In this document: piece after piece, positions 53,717-63,444 of the stretch
Numbering within the stretch: the stretch's first letter is position 1
How the letters are laid out: each line of letters begins with the position of its first letter
Source of the DNA: an uncultured SAR86 cluster bacterium
Lineage (GTDB): Bacteria > Pseudomonadota > Gammaproteobacteria > Magnimaribacterales > AG-339-G14
Length of the DNA stretch: 64,000 nt
Direction: 5' to 3'
NCBI GenBank assembly: GCA_902563105.1
Contig: CACEVU010000002.1
Coordinates: 62,001 to 126,000 of the forward strand
Notes under the pieces: generated by a model
What the model was told of the DNA's origin: nothing
Database searches by the model: none
What the model saw: the letters and a program-made list of their open reading frames with translations, nothing else
Translations under genes and position numbers: made by a program

Positions 53717-54130
53717 CTAAGGTGTAACGTTGTCAGGAGCACAATTGTCAATCAGTAGAACCTGCATTTCTTCCAGTACAGTCAAAGTCTCCTTGTACTC
53801 TACTACCTTGGGATCTACAGCAGTAGATTTAAATCCGAAAAAGTTTGAGCCAGTTCTAGGATTATTTGTTTCAAATCCAAACTGAGAATACCCAGTATCT
53901 CTATCGGCTTGCTCTGTCAATTTCCCTGCAAGATCAGAGATGATTCCTGAAACTCTAATTACCTGTTCGGTCAATTCAATGCAGTTAAGTTCCGAAGGGT
54001 CAAAATCGAAATGAGTATAATCGGAAGTCGGGCTTCGATACCACCAAACTGGATTAGCGCATCCAATCAAAAATAAAGCTATGAAGCAATAAAATAGATA
54101 TTTTGAGTGAGCTTTTTTTAGATTATTCAT
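53717..54130 (-). CDS. Uncharacterised small lipoprotein (ORF opens at 54151; likely start MNNLKKAHSK at 54130)
   Basis: Lipoprotein signal MNNLKKAHSKYLFYCFIALFLIGCANP; no recognised domain. Confidence 0.65.
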   Translation of the reverse strand: MNNLKKAHSKYLFYCFIALFLIGCANPVWWYRSPTSDYTHFDFDPSELNCIELTEQVIRVSGIISDLAGKLTEQADRDTGYSQFGFETNNPRTGSNFFGFKSTAVDPKVVEYKETLTVLEEMQVLLIDNCAPDNVTP

Positions 54131-54186
54131 TCTGTCTCCGGAGAAAATCAATTTATCAAAATTCTCTATTAATTAAAACAGAATTT

Positions 54187-56274
54187 TTATTCAGATGATA
54201 CTTCTTTCATTGAGAGTTTGACTTTGCCTCTATCATCAATTCCTATCACTTTTATTTCTACTTCTTCGCCTTCTACCAAATAATCAGCTATATTTTTCAC
54301 TCTTTCTTCGGAAATTTCAGAAATGTGAACCAGCCCTTCTCTACCTTTGTCAAATGAAACAAAAGCCCCAAAATCTACAATTTTCTCTACAGTACCTAAT
54401 GTCACCAAACCTACTTCAGGATCTGAAGTTATAAATTCAATTTTCTCAAGAGCATTCTCTCTTTCTTCTTTACTTCGTCCATATATCTTAACGGAACCAT
54501 TATCGGAAATATCGATGTTAGTATTAGTTTCTTCGGTAAGTTTTTTTATGTTTGCTCCTCCCTTTCCAATGACTTCACCAATTTTATTTTTGGGTATTTT
54601 AATTTCTATTGCTTGAGGAGCTAAAGGAGAAAGTTCTGCCCTACTTTCAGATAATACTTTATTCATTTCTCCAAGAATATGTTTTCTTGCCGTATGAGCC
54701 TTATTCAAAGCATCTTCAAGAATTTGTTCATTAATTCCAGCAATTTTTATATCCATTTGTAATGCCGTAACTCCATCATCTGTTCCAGCAACTTTGAAAT
54801 CCATATCTCCAAGATGATCTTCATCCCCCAAAATATCTGTTATTACACAATGCTGATCTTCTGTTTTTACTAATCCCATGGCAACTCCAGCAACTGGTTT
54901 TTTTAATGGAATTCCAGCATCCATCATAGCTAAACTTGAAGCACATACTGTAGCCATAGAGCTGGATCCATTGGATTCCGTAATTTCTGAGACAACCCTA
55001 ATTGCATACTCGAATTGACTTGGATCAGGAAGAACCGCTTCCAAAGCTCTCCTAGCGAGTTTTCCATGACCGATTTCTCTTCGTTTAGGACTGCCGACCA
55101 TGCCGGCTTCTCCAACAGAGAAGGGAGGGAAATTGTAATGCAACATAAAAGGATCTTTTAAATCACCGTGTAAGGAATCTATCAACTGAGAAAGTTTTAG
55201 AGAATCCATAGTTGCAACTGAGATTGATTGTGTTTCTCCTCTCGTAAATAGAGCAGAACCATGAGCCTGAGGTAAAACACCAACTTCTATAGAAATAGGT
55301 CTTACCGTATCAAGATCTCTTCCATCTATTCTGGATTCACCAGATAGCAGTCTCGATCTCACGATTTCAGATTCTAAAGATTTGAATTGACTTAGAGCTT
55401 CATCAGCTTGTTCCTCGTCTTCATCCTCAAAAGATTCTTTCACTTTCTCTTTCAGCTCTGCAATTTTTTCTTGTCTACTGGATTTTTCTGCAACTTGGTA
55501 AGCTACAACAAGTTCTTCTGAAACTAAATTTTTTATTTTATCTTTAAGTTCAGTATTTTCATTTTTAGCTTCGTATTCAATTTCTGTGATGGTTGCCTGT
55601 GAAACAAGTTCTTCAATTAGGTCTAAACTTGATTTCATTTCTGCTTGAGCGAAAAGTATTGCTCCAAGCATTTGATCTTCAGAAAGCTCCTTAGCTTCCG
55701 ATTCAACCATGAAAATTGCATCTTCTGATCCAGCTACCATCATATTCAAGGAAGATTTTTTAATTTCTTCCAGTGATGGGTTTAATACATAATTTCCTTC
55801 GATAAAACCTACTTTTGCAGCTGATAAAGGTCCTTGAAAAGGCAATCCCGCAAGTTGCAGAGCTGCTGAGGCACCAATAATGGAAATTGCATCTGCATCA
55901 TCGTTTTTATCCATTGATAAAACTGTGCAAATAATTTGTACTTCCCTGCTGTAACCTTTTGGAAAGAGAGGTCTTATAGGCCTATCAATTAATCTTGACG
56001 TTAGAACTTCCTTCTCGGAAGGTCTGCCTTCCCTTCTAAAAAAACTTCCTGGAATTTTTCCGGAAGCATAAAATTTTTCTATGTAATTTACGGTAAGTGG
56101 GAAAAAACCTTGACCAGGTTTATCTTGCCCTGCTACGACAGTCACTAATACTTTGGTATCGCCTGAAGAAGCAATTACTGAACCTGTAGCTTGCCTTGCA
56201 ACCTTTCCAGTTTCTAGGGTGACAATTTTTCCTGCAATTTCCTTCGTGCAAGATATAACTTTCATATCATTCAT
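54187..56274 (-). CDS. pnp: Polyribonucleotide nucleotidyltransferase
   Basis: 695 aa; FFRREGRPSEKEVLTSRLIDRPIRPLFPKGY, C-terminal KH (IPKNKIGEVIGKGGANIK) and S1 (GTVEKIVDFGAFVSF) domains. Confidence 0.98.
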   Translation of the reverse strand: MNDMKVISCTKEIAGKIVTLETGKVARQATGSVIASSGDTKVLVTVVAGQDKPGQGFFPLTVNYIEKFYASGKIPGSFFRREGRPSEKEVLTSRLIDRPIRPLFPKGYSREVQIICTVLSMDKNDDADAISIIGASAALQLAGLPFQGPLSAAKVGFIEGNYVLNPSLEEIKKSSLNMMVAGSEDAIFMVESEAKELSEDQMLGAILFAQAEMKSSLDLIEELVSQATITEIEYEAKNENTELKDKIKNLVSEELVVAYQVAEKSSRQEKIAELKEKVKESFEDEDEEQADEALSQFKSLESEIVRSRLLSGESRIDGRDLDTVRPISIEVGVLPQAHGSALFTRGETQSISVATMDSLKLSQLIDSLHGDLKDPFMLHYNFPPFSVGEAGMVGSPKRREIGHGKLARRALEAVLPDPSQFEYAIRVVSEITESNGSSSMATVCASSLAMMDAGIPLKKPVAGVAMGLVKTEDQHCVITDILGDEDHLGDMDFKVAGTDDGVTALQMDIKIAGINEQILEDALNKAHTARKHILGEMNKVLSESRAELSPLAPQAIEIKIPKNKIGEVIGKGGANIKKLTEETNTNIDISDNGSVKIYGRSKEERENALEKIEFITSDPEVGLVTLGTVEKIVDFGAFVSFDKGREGLVHISEISEERVKNIADYLVEGEEVEIKVIGIDDRGKVKLSMKEVSSE

Positions 56275-56304
56275 ATTTATTTCCTATTTTTTGGTAACGA
56301 TGAG

Positions 56305-56574
56305 TTACTTTCTAAGGTCAAGCTCTGAGAGAATAGAACTGTATCTTTTAAGATCTTTTTTCTTAAGATAATCCAATAATTTTCTTCTGGTATTAACCAT
56401 TTTTATTAATCCTTGCCTAGAATGATGATCCTTGGCATGGTTTTTAAAATGAGTTTGCAAAGACTCGATGTTTGCCGTGAGTAAGGCAATTTGAACTTCA
56501 GGAGATCCTGTGTCCCCTTTAGCTTGAGCAAACTTTGTAATAATCTCCTCTTTTTGTTTCGTTTCTAAACTCAA
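56305..56574 (-). CDS. rpsO: 30S ribosomal protein S15
   Basis: [55 protein letters not shown]. Confidence 0.98.
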   Translation of the reverse strand: MSLETKQKEEIITKFAQAKGDTGSPEVQIALLTANIESLQTHFKNHAKDHHSRQGLIKMVNTRRKLLDYLKKKDLKRYSSILSELDLRK

Positions 56575-56595
56575 AAAACTCCTCCTTAGTTGTTT

Positions 56596-57468
56596 TTAAT
56601 TTTCTATAGATATTAACCTTTTGGGTGAAACTAAGCCGTTACTATTATTTAATATTCCTACGAAATCTTTATTCTTATCAAATAATCTCAGGTGTTTGCT
56701 TTTCAATTCGGCCCCCTTTAAATATATTTTTTGGCCTTTTTTAATTCTATCTATTATTTCTGGAGGGCATTGTATCTCATCTATGCATTTAAGTGCATCC
56801 CCCATACTAATTATTTTTCTAGAAATATTATGTTCAGTTATGCTATCAATTTCATAAGCATCTTCAATGTGATGTTTAGCAGAATCAATTCTTTTTAGAC
56901 TAGATAAAACGGCAGTAGACTTGCAATCTAATGCAATATCGTTAACTAAAGACCTTATATAGGTACCCTTTCCACATTCTACGAGGATCCTAAATTTATT
57001 ATTATTTACCGAAAGAAGATCTATTTTAGATATGGCAATCTTTCTTTCTTTTTTTGGAATGACCTTATTTTTTCTTGCATATTCATACATTGGCTTACCT
57101 TTATACTTAAGAGAAGAAAATATAGGAGCCTCTTGATTAATGATTCCAGTATAATTTTTTAAAACTTTTTTAAAATCAGATATTTTTGGAATGAAATTTA
57201 TTTCTTCAATTATTTGACCATCAAGATCGCCAGTATTGGTCTTGAATCCAAACATCATTTCTGCAATATATGTTTTTTTTTCACTTGCTAAAAAATTTGT
57301 AAATCTTGTCATTTGACCTATACAAGCCAAAATTACTCCACTTGCCAAAGGATCTAATGTTCCGGAGTGACCTATCTTTGAATTATTTATAATTGGTTTA
57401 AGTTTTCTTATAAAATTTCCTGAAGAAACTCCAGTAGGTTTATTAAGAACTAATAATCCGGAAATCAA
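56596..57468 (-). CDS. truB: tRNA pseudouridine(55) synthase
   Basis: GLLVLNKPTGVSSGNFI, IGHSGTLDPLASGVI, GKGTYIRSLVNDIA. Confidence 0.96.
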   Translation of the reverse strand: MISGLLVLNKPTGVSSGNFIRKLKPIINNSKIGHSGTLDPLASGVILACIGQMTRFTNFLASEKKTYIAEMMFGFKTNTGDLDGQIIEEINFIPKISDFKKVLKNYTGIINQEAPIFSSLKYKGKPMYEYARKNKVIPKKERKIAISKIDLLSVNNNKFRILVECGKGTYIRSLVNDIALDCKSTAVLSSLKRIDSAKHHIEDAYEIDSITEHNISRKIISMGDALKCIDEIQCPPEIIDRIKKGQKIYLKGAELKSKHLRLFDKNKDFVGILNNSNGLVSPKRLISIEN

Positions 57469-57470
57469 AT

Positions 57471-57791
57471 CTATTCTTCCTTTTGATCTATGAAAAAAGA
57501 AATAGTAGGAAGTTTTTTAATTTTCATATTTTGTCCCAATTTTTTTTTAATATAAGATTTAGAATTTTCAAGAGCGCTAGTTATTTCTTTGTTTTCTTCA
57601 GTGATTGATTTATTTATGTAATCTGAAACAAAAATTTTTGCAGTAGATAAATCATCGCTCAAAAGGACTTGTGTAATAGTTAGGCTTTTTAATCTTGGAT
57701 CGTTTATCTCATAACTGAATATGTTAGCAATCTCCCGTCTTAAATTATCTGAGACTCGTTGTGATCTTTTGTAAGGTTTTGAGCTAAACAA
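57471..57791 (-). CDS. rbfA: Ribosome-binding factor A
   Basis: RSQRVSDNLRREIANIFSYEINDPRLKSLTITQVLLSDDLSTAKIFV. Confidence 0.94.
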   Translation of the reverse strand: MFSSKPYKRSQRVSDNLRREIANIFSYEINDPRLKSLTITQVLLSDDLSTAKIFVSDYINKSITEENKEITSALENSKSYIKKKLGQNMKIKKLPTISFFIDQKEE

Positions 57792-60101
57792 TTATATTTT
57801 TCTGGCAGTTTCAGTTCTTTCGAAAACTTCTATTTTGTCTCCGACTTTTACATCATTATAATTCTCTATACCTATTCCGCATTCAGTCCCACTTTTGACT
57901 TCGTTTGCTTCATCTTTAAATCTTCTTAATGAATCTAGTTTTCCTTCATGAATAACAATGTTATCTCTTAAAACTCTTATTGGAAGATTTTTAATGACTG
58001 ATCCTTCAGTAACTATTGATCCTGCAATCAAGCCAAATTTTGGAGATTTGAAGGTATCTTTTACTTCTGCAATACCCATCGTAGTTTCTTTGATTTCTGG
58101 TTCAAGAGACCCTTCGATAATTTCTTTTACAGCATCAAGTAAATCATAAATGATTCCAAAATAAAGAATCTTAATTTCTTCATTTTCTGCTAGAGACTCT
58201 GCAGAATTATCAGATCTAACATTAAATCCTAAAATTATCGCTTCTGAAGCAACTGCAAGATTTACATCATTTACTGAAACTGGGCCAACACCATCAAGAA
58301 CTATTTTGATAGTTACATCATCAACTTTCAAATTATTTATTGCTCCAGCGATAGCTTCAGCTGAACCATTTGTGTCAGTCTTTATGATCAAATTTATCGT
58401 AGGTTTTGCTGATTCACCCGCACCAGCAAATATTCCGTCTAAACTGATAACGCCTTTTTTTGCTAATCTATTATCTCTTCTTTTACTTGCCCTATCTTCT
58501 GAAAGATTTTTAGCTGCTTTTTCATCTTTGACTACCATAAACTCTTGTCCAGCATTTGGAGGGTATTCAAGACCGGAAATTGAAACCGGTGAAGAGGGCT
58601 CCGATGTCTTTATCTGGGAACCTTGAAAGTTTTTCAAACTTCTAATTTTTCTAAATTGATCACCTATTAAAATTAAATCGCCACTATTTAATGAGCCTCG
58701 TTGAACGAGTAAAGTAGCTACTGCCCCTTCTCCCTTTTTAACTCCAGACTCTAAGACTATGCCAGACGCGGGTCCGTCATGATTAGTTTTTAATTCGAGC
58801 ATCTCTGATAAAAGGGTTATATTTTCAATAAGATCATTTATTCCTTCCCCAGTCTTTGCTGAGACTGGAATTACTTGAGTATCTCCGCCCCAATCCTCAG
58901 GAACAAGGCCCATCTTTGAAAGATCGCCTTTAACTTTTTCTATATCTGAATCTGGTTTATCAATTTTATTTAAAGCAACTATTACTTGGACATCAGCTGC
59001 TTTAGCATGATTAAAAGCTTCCTCAGTTTGAGGCTGAACGCTATCATCGGCAGCAACAACTAAGACCACTATATCTGTTGAATTAGCTCCCCTGGCTCTC
59101 ATCTCTGAAAAAGCTGCATGCCCTGGGGTATCTATAAAAGTAATGGTTTGTCCTTCGTGATTTACTTGATAGGCTCCAATACCTTGTGTAATTCCCCCTT
59201 CCTCTTGATCGGCAACAGAGGATTTTCTTATAAAGTCTAGAATTGAGGTTTTTCCGTGATCCACATGGCCAAGAACAGAAACAACTGGATTTCTTGTTTC
59301 TTCTTCACCCTCGTAGACAATGTGTTCTAAAATTTTTTCTTCATTAGATTCAGTATCTTCGGGAATACCTTTATGGCCAAGTTCTTCAACAACTAAAATT
59401 GCTGTTTCTTGATCAATTGACTGATTCAGAGTGACCATCACTCCACTATTCATTAAAGATTTGATCAAATCAGATGATTTAATCGAGAGTTCTTTAGCAA
59501 GCTCTGAGACAACAATTGTTTCAGGAATTTTGACTTCTTTTTGAATAAATTCTTGAGGCTTTTCAAACTTTTGAACATTTTCAAGGTTTTTTTCTAAAAA
59601 CTTCTCACCCTCTTGTTCGCGTTGGTCAACCCTAGAATTATCTCTATAAGTTTTTTTGTCTTTTTTTAAATTATGAGGAACTTTTTTTTCGGGTTCTTGC
59701 TTTGCTTTTCTAACTACTTTTGTTTTTGAATCTGTTTTTTTCTCATCCTCTTTGTTAGATTCATTTTGAGCATTGAGTCTTTTTCTCTCAGCTTCATCAA
59801 AATCTATTGACCCTTTAAAGTCTTGTTTAAGTCCTGATTTTTTCTGCGCTTCGGGAGGATTTATTCTCGTCACAGATAAATTTGGTTTTGGTGACTTTTC
59901 AGAAGATTTGCTCAAAGAAATTGTTTTCTTTTTATCTTTTTTACTTTCTTTTATGAATTTTAATAAAACTTTTTTATCATCGGAACTAACTAAATCTTTT
60001 TCTGATTTATGAGATAGTCCTGCTGCTTTCATTTGAGCAAGTAAATTATCTAGATCAATTTTTATTGCTTTGGAAAGTTGTTTTACGTTAATTTCTGCCA
60101 T
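57792..60101 (-). CDS. infB: Translation initiation factor IF-2
   Basis: NPVVSVLGHVDHGKTSILDFIRKS, TFIDTPGHAAFSEMRARGANSTDIVVLVVAADD, VQVIVALNKIDKP. Confidence 0.98.
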   Translation of the reverse strand: MAEINVKQLSKAIKIDLDNLLAQMKAAGLSHKSEKDLVSSDDKKVLLKFIKESKKDKKKTISLSKSSEKSPKPNLSVTRINPPEAQKKSGLKQDFKGSIDFDEAERKRLNAQNESNKEDEKKTDSKTKVVRKAKQEPEKKVPHNLKKDKKTYRDNSRVDQREQEGEKFLEKNLENVQKFEKPQEFIQKEVKIPETIVVSELAKELSIKSSDLIKSLMNSGVMVTLNQSIDQETAILVVEELGHKGIPEDTESNEEKILEHIVYEGEEETRNPVVSVLGHVDHGKTSILDFIRKSSVADQEEGGITQGIGAYQVNHEGQTITFIDTPGHAAFSEMRARGANSTDIVVLVVAADDSVQPQTEEAFNHAKAADVQVIVALNKIDKPDSDIEKVKGDLSKMGLVPEDWGGDTQVIPVSAKTGEGINDLIENITLLSEMLELKTNHDGPASGIVLESGVKKGEGAVATLLVQRGSLNSGDLILIGDQFRKIRSLKNFQGSQIKTSEPSSPVSISGLEYPPNAGQEFMVVKDEKAAKNLSEDRASKRRDNRLAKKGVISLDGIFAGAGESAKPTINLIIKTDTNGSAEAIAGAINNLKVDDVTIKIVLDGVGPVSVNDVNLAVASEAIILGFNVRSDNSAESLAENEEIKILYFGIIYDLLDAVKEIIEGSLEPEIKETTMGIAEVKDTFKSPKFGLIAGSIVTEGSVIKNLPIRVLRDNIVIHEGKLDSLRRFKDEANEVKSGTECGIGIENYNDVKVGDKIEVFERTETARKI

Positions 60102-60104
60102 GAT

Positions 60105-61580
60105 TTAATCTTTTAGCCATTCTCCTCTTGCAGACATTATAAGCTCGGCTGCTCTTTTATCGTCGATTTCAATAATTTCAATTAATTCATCTGTAGCAAG
60201 GTCAGCTAAATCTTCAACCGTTTCAATATTATCTTTATTGAGAGTTTTGATTTCTTCATCTGTGAAACCATCTGATATTTCAATTTTTCTAGCCTCTTTC
60301 AATTCTGTTTCTGAACCTTCCTCATCTAACTCCAATAAAGCTATCTCAAGTAATGATTCCTCAGCTCTGTCAATTAGTGTTGAAATATCTTCTTCACCAA
60401 GGCCATCGATTTCAGGAAAATCTTCGGCTTTAGATTCCGAGATCTTCTGAACTGTTTCTAATCCGTTTTCTATGAGCTTTGTAGCTAAGTTTCTATCAAC
60501 TCCTAGGTATTCTATGAGTTTTAAAATTTCGGCATCTTCTTCGCCTGAAGACTCTCCTTTTATTTGAATTTGCCAACCTACTAATTCCGATGCAAGTCGT
60601 ATGTTCTGACCGTTTCTACCAATAGCTAATGCTAAATTCTCATCTTTAACAACTACTTCCATTGTTCTATTTTCGTCATCCATGACAATAGATAAAATTT
60701 CTGCAGGAGAAAGAGTATTAACTAGAAGTTTAGCTTGATCATCTTCCCATACAACAATATCAATCCTTTCGTTTCCTAACTCGTTTGAAACAGCCTGAAC
60801 TCTTGACCCCCTCATTCCAACACAAGCCCCAACAGGATCAATTCTAGCGTCATTGGTTTTTACTGCAATTTTTGTTCTTGCGCCAGCCTCTCTTGCAACA
60901 GCTCTGATTTCAATTACTTCTTCTGCAATTTCGGGGACTTCTAATTTAAATAATTCAGAAACCATTTCCTTGGAACTTCTGCTTAAAACTAGTTGAGGGC
61001 CTCTGTTCTCTCTAATGCTCTCTTCTAAAATTCCTTTGATTCTATCTCCAACTCTGTAAATTTCTCCCTGTATTAAATCTTTTCTTGGCAGAGAAGCTTC
61101 AGCGCTATCTCCTAGATCTACAATGATAAACTCCCTTGTAACTTTTTTTACAGAACCGGAAACTAACTGTCCTAAAGAGGGTCGAAACCTTTTTATAATT
61201 TCTAATCTTTCAGCGTCTCTAACTTTTTGAACAATTACCTGTTTTGCAGCTTGAGCAGCAATTCTTCCAAAGTCAGCATTTTCAATCTGTTCTTTAAATC
61301 TATCACCTACTTCTAGATTATTTTCTTCAGCAAAATCACTATCAACTAAAATATGTATCTCACTATCTTCGTAGTCGTCAAAACTTACAACATCTTTATA
61401 TCGAAAAGTTAAATAATCTCCGGTGGATTGATCAATATCAACCATTACATTTACATCTTCTTTGTATCTTTTTTTTGCTGCACTAGCTAGAGCAAACTCT
61501 ATGGCTTCAAAGATTGTATCTTTTGGAAGGTCTTTTTCATTTGAGACTGAATCTGCAACCAGTAAAATTTCTTCATTCAT
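60105..61580 (-). CDS. nusA: Transcription termination/antitermination protein NusA
   Basis: 491 aa; RDAERLEIIKRFRPSLGQLVSGSVKKV, RSSKEMVSELFKLEVPEI, DPVGACVGMRGSRVQAVSNEL; C-terminal HhH repeats. Confidence 0.97.
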   Translation of the reverse strand: MNEEILLVADSVSNEKDLPKDTIFEAIEFALASAAKKRYKEDVNVMVDIDQSTGDYLTFRYKDVVSFDDYEDSEIHILVDSDFAEENNLEVGDRFKEQIENADFGRIAAQAAKQVIVQKVRDAERLEIIKRFRPSLGQLVSGSVKKVTREFIIVDLGDSAEASLPRKDLIQGEIYRVGDRIKGILEESIRENRGPQLVLSRSSKEMVSELFKLEVPEIAEEVIEIRAVAREAGARTKIAVKTNDARIDPVGACVGMRGSRVQAVSNELGNERIDIVVWEDDQAKLLVNTLSPAEILSIVMDDENRTMEVVVKDENLALAIGRNGQNIRLASELVGWQIQIKGESSGEEDAEILKLIEYLGVDRNLATKLIENGLETVQKISESKAEDFPEIDGLGEEDISTLIDRAEESLLEIALLELDEEGSETELKEARKIEISDGFTDEEIKTLNKDNIETVEDLADLATDELIEIIEIDDKRAAELIMSARGEWLKD

Positions 61581-62028
61581 AATTAGTTCCTATTAAATTT
61601 GAAGATAAATAATCACCATTTAAAATTTTGTAAATTTGACCCTGAGAAATCAAAGAAATTTCTGTTTCGGAAACATCTTTAAGTTCCCCTTTTAATTTAC
61701 ATTTCTTGCCATCAAGAAAGCAGGATACTTTCACCATTTCTCCTAAATAATCTTTTAATTGGTTTATTCTGAAAAATTTTCTATCTATCCCGGGTGAAGA
61801 TACCTCTAAACTATAGTTAAAATTTAAATCAGATAAATTTTCTAAAACTTCTCTAACTTGAATATTTACTCTTTCGCAATCTTCCAAAGCAACTAGATTA
61901 TCGTTTTTATCAATGTAAATTACGATATGTTTAGAAATAGAATTTCCTGAAATTTCTATTCCCCAAATAAAGCATCCTAAACTTTCTATATCTTTTTCTA
62001 AAAGCTTTTCAATCTTTTGTTCAAGCAT
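61573..62028 (-). CDS. rimP: Ribosome maturation factor RimP (ORF opens at 62091; likely start MLEQKIEKLL at 62028)
   Basis: LGCFIWGIEIS, LEVSSPGIDRKFFR, FLDGKKCKLKGELKDV; upstream of nusA. Confidence 0.93.
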   Translation of the reverse strand: MLEQKIEKLLEKDIESLGCFIWGIEISGNSISKHIVIYIDKNDNLVALEDCERVNIQVREVLENLSDLNFNYSLEVSSPGIDRKFFRINQLKDYLGEMVKVSCFLDGKKCKLKGELKDVSETEISLISQGQIYKILNGDYLSSNLIGTNYE

Positions 62029-62045
62029 TATTCTCTTACAAATTA

Positions 62046-62067
62046 AATAGGCCCTTAAGGGCCTATT
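62046..62067. repeat. 22-nt perfect palindrome aataggcccttaagggcctatt in the tRNA-fMet/rimP interval (possible processing hairpin or terminator)
   Basis: Both arms match exactly (AATAGGCCCTT/AAGGGCCTATT); located between tRNA-fMet and the likely rimP start. Confidence 0.6.
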
Positions 62068-62156
62068 AATAATTCTTAACTTAAAAAACAAGTTAAAACA
62101 ATAATTTGAAAGCGAGTATAGGAGGATAAAGCTTAATGGTCAATAGTGTAAGAATT

Positions 62157-62233
<77 letters not shown>

Positions 62234-62279
62234 AAAAGCTTGGCGAGTATAGGATTAACTTATAATTAGGTCAAGTTCT

Positions 62280-62366
62280 TGGTGCCGAAGAGAGGATTTG
62301 AACCTCCACGGACCTAAGTCCACTACCCCCTCAAGATAGCGTGTCTACCAATTCCACCACTTCGGC
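62280..62366 (-). tRNA. tRNA-Leu (anticodon GAG)
   Basis: Minus strand GCCGAAGTGGTGGAATTGGTAGACACGCTATCTTGAGGGGGTAGTGGACTTAGGTCCGTGGAGGTTCAAATCCTCTCTTCGGCACCA; long variable arm. Confidence 0.95.
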
Positions 62367-62368
62367 AT

Positions 62369-62689
62369 TTACTCGGGAAGATCTTCGATTAAAGGTATTT
62401 CTTCATTGATAACTTCTTGAGATTGAGAGTTTTTGAAAACTTCGAGCTCAGAATCTAAGGACGTCTTTTGATAAGACGATATTAGAATTGTTATCGAAAA
62501 AAAAGCCAACACCAAGCCCCAAGTAATTTTAGTTAAAATATTCGTAGCATCAGCAGGAGCAAACATCGCATTGTTGTTTCCTCCTCCGAAAGCAGACCCA
62601 ATGTCTGCTCCTTTTCCATGTTGAAGTAGAATTATCACCACTAAAGAAATGGCGATGATCACTTGAAATACTATAAATACTGTTATCAT
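62369..62689 (-). CDS. secG: Preprotein translocase subunit SecG
   Basis: 106 aa; two TMs; VVIILLQHGKGADIGSAFGGGNNNAMF. Confidence 0.93.
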   Translation of the reverse strand: MITVFIVFQVIIAISLVVIILLQHGKGADIGSAFGGGNNNAMFAPADATNILTKITWGLVLAFFSITILISSYQKTSLDSELEVFKNSQSQEVINEEIPLIEDLPE

Positions 62690-63438
62690 GATTTTATTTT
62701 CGAAGCGATATTAGCAAATTGTTCGCCGTCAAGCGAAGAATTTCCCACTAGACAACCGTCTATTCCAGAAACAGACATTATTTCTAAAATATTTCTACTA
62801 GAAACACTTCCCCCGTATAAAACTGGACAATTAATTTTCTTCTTTTCAAGAAATTCAATAATCATTGATACGGCCGATGCTATATTTTCAGGATCTGCTT
62901 CTTTTCCAGTTCCAATTGCCCAAATTGGTTCATAAGCTAATAGGTCTGGAAAAACGTTTTTTTTACAAAAGGCTGTAAGTTGATTGAGTAAAAATGATTT
63001 TTTTTTATTACTTTCTAAAATTTTTAAACTCTCTCCTATACAAAAAATATTAGATATACCCTCTTCTTTTAGCTTTGCACCTTTTTCGAAAACGATTTCG
63101 TCATCATCGCCATTTTCTCTCAATTCTGAGTGACCAATAATAGAACCTTTTAAACCAACGCTTTTTAAAAATTTTGAAGAAACCTGTCCCGTAAATGCTC
63201 CTTCTTCATGCTGAGAAACGTCTTGAGCATATAAAGTAATATTTTTGAAAATATCATTTTTCGAATTCTTAATTTTTTCCGATAAAACATAAAAATCGTA
63301 TAAATTTGAACAGAGGACTATTTTCAGTTCGTGGGGTTTTGGAAAACTCTTGCTAGAGTTTACATAATTTATAAAGTTATTTTCCCAAGAATCCAAATCA
63401 ACTGAATTCATTTTCCAATTAGCTATGAGATATTTCAT
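62686..63438 (-). CDS. tpiA: Triosephosphate isomerase
   Basis: YLIANWKMNS, IIGHSELREN, LLAYEPIWAIGTGKEA, LYGGSVSSRN. Confidence 0.97.
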   Translation of the reverse strand: MKYLIANWKMNSVDLDSWENNFINYVNSSKSFPKPHELKIVLCSNLYDFYVLSEKIKNSKNDIFKNITLYAQDVSQHEEGAFTGQVSSKFLKSVGLKGSIIGHSELRENGDDDEIVFEKGAKLKEEGISNIFCIGESLKILESNKKKSFLLNQLTAFCKKNVFPDLLAYEPIWAIGTGKEADPENIASAVSMIIEFLEKKKINCPVLYGGSVSSRNILEIMSVSGIDGCLVGNSSLDGEQFANIASKIKS

Positions 63439-63444
63439 GCAGAT

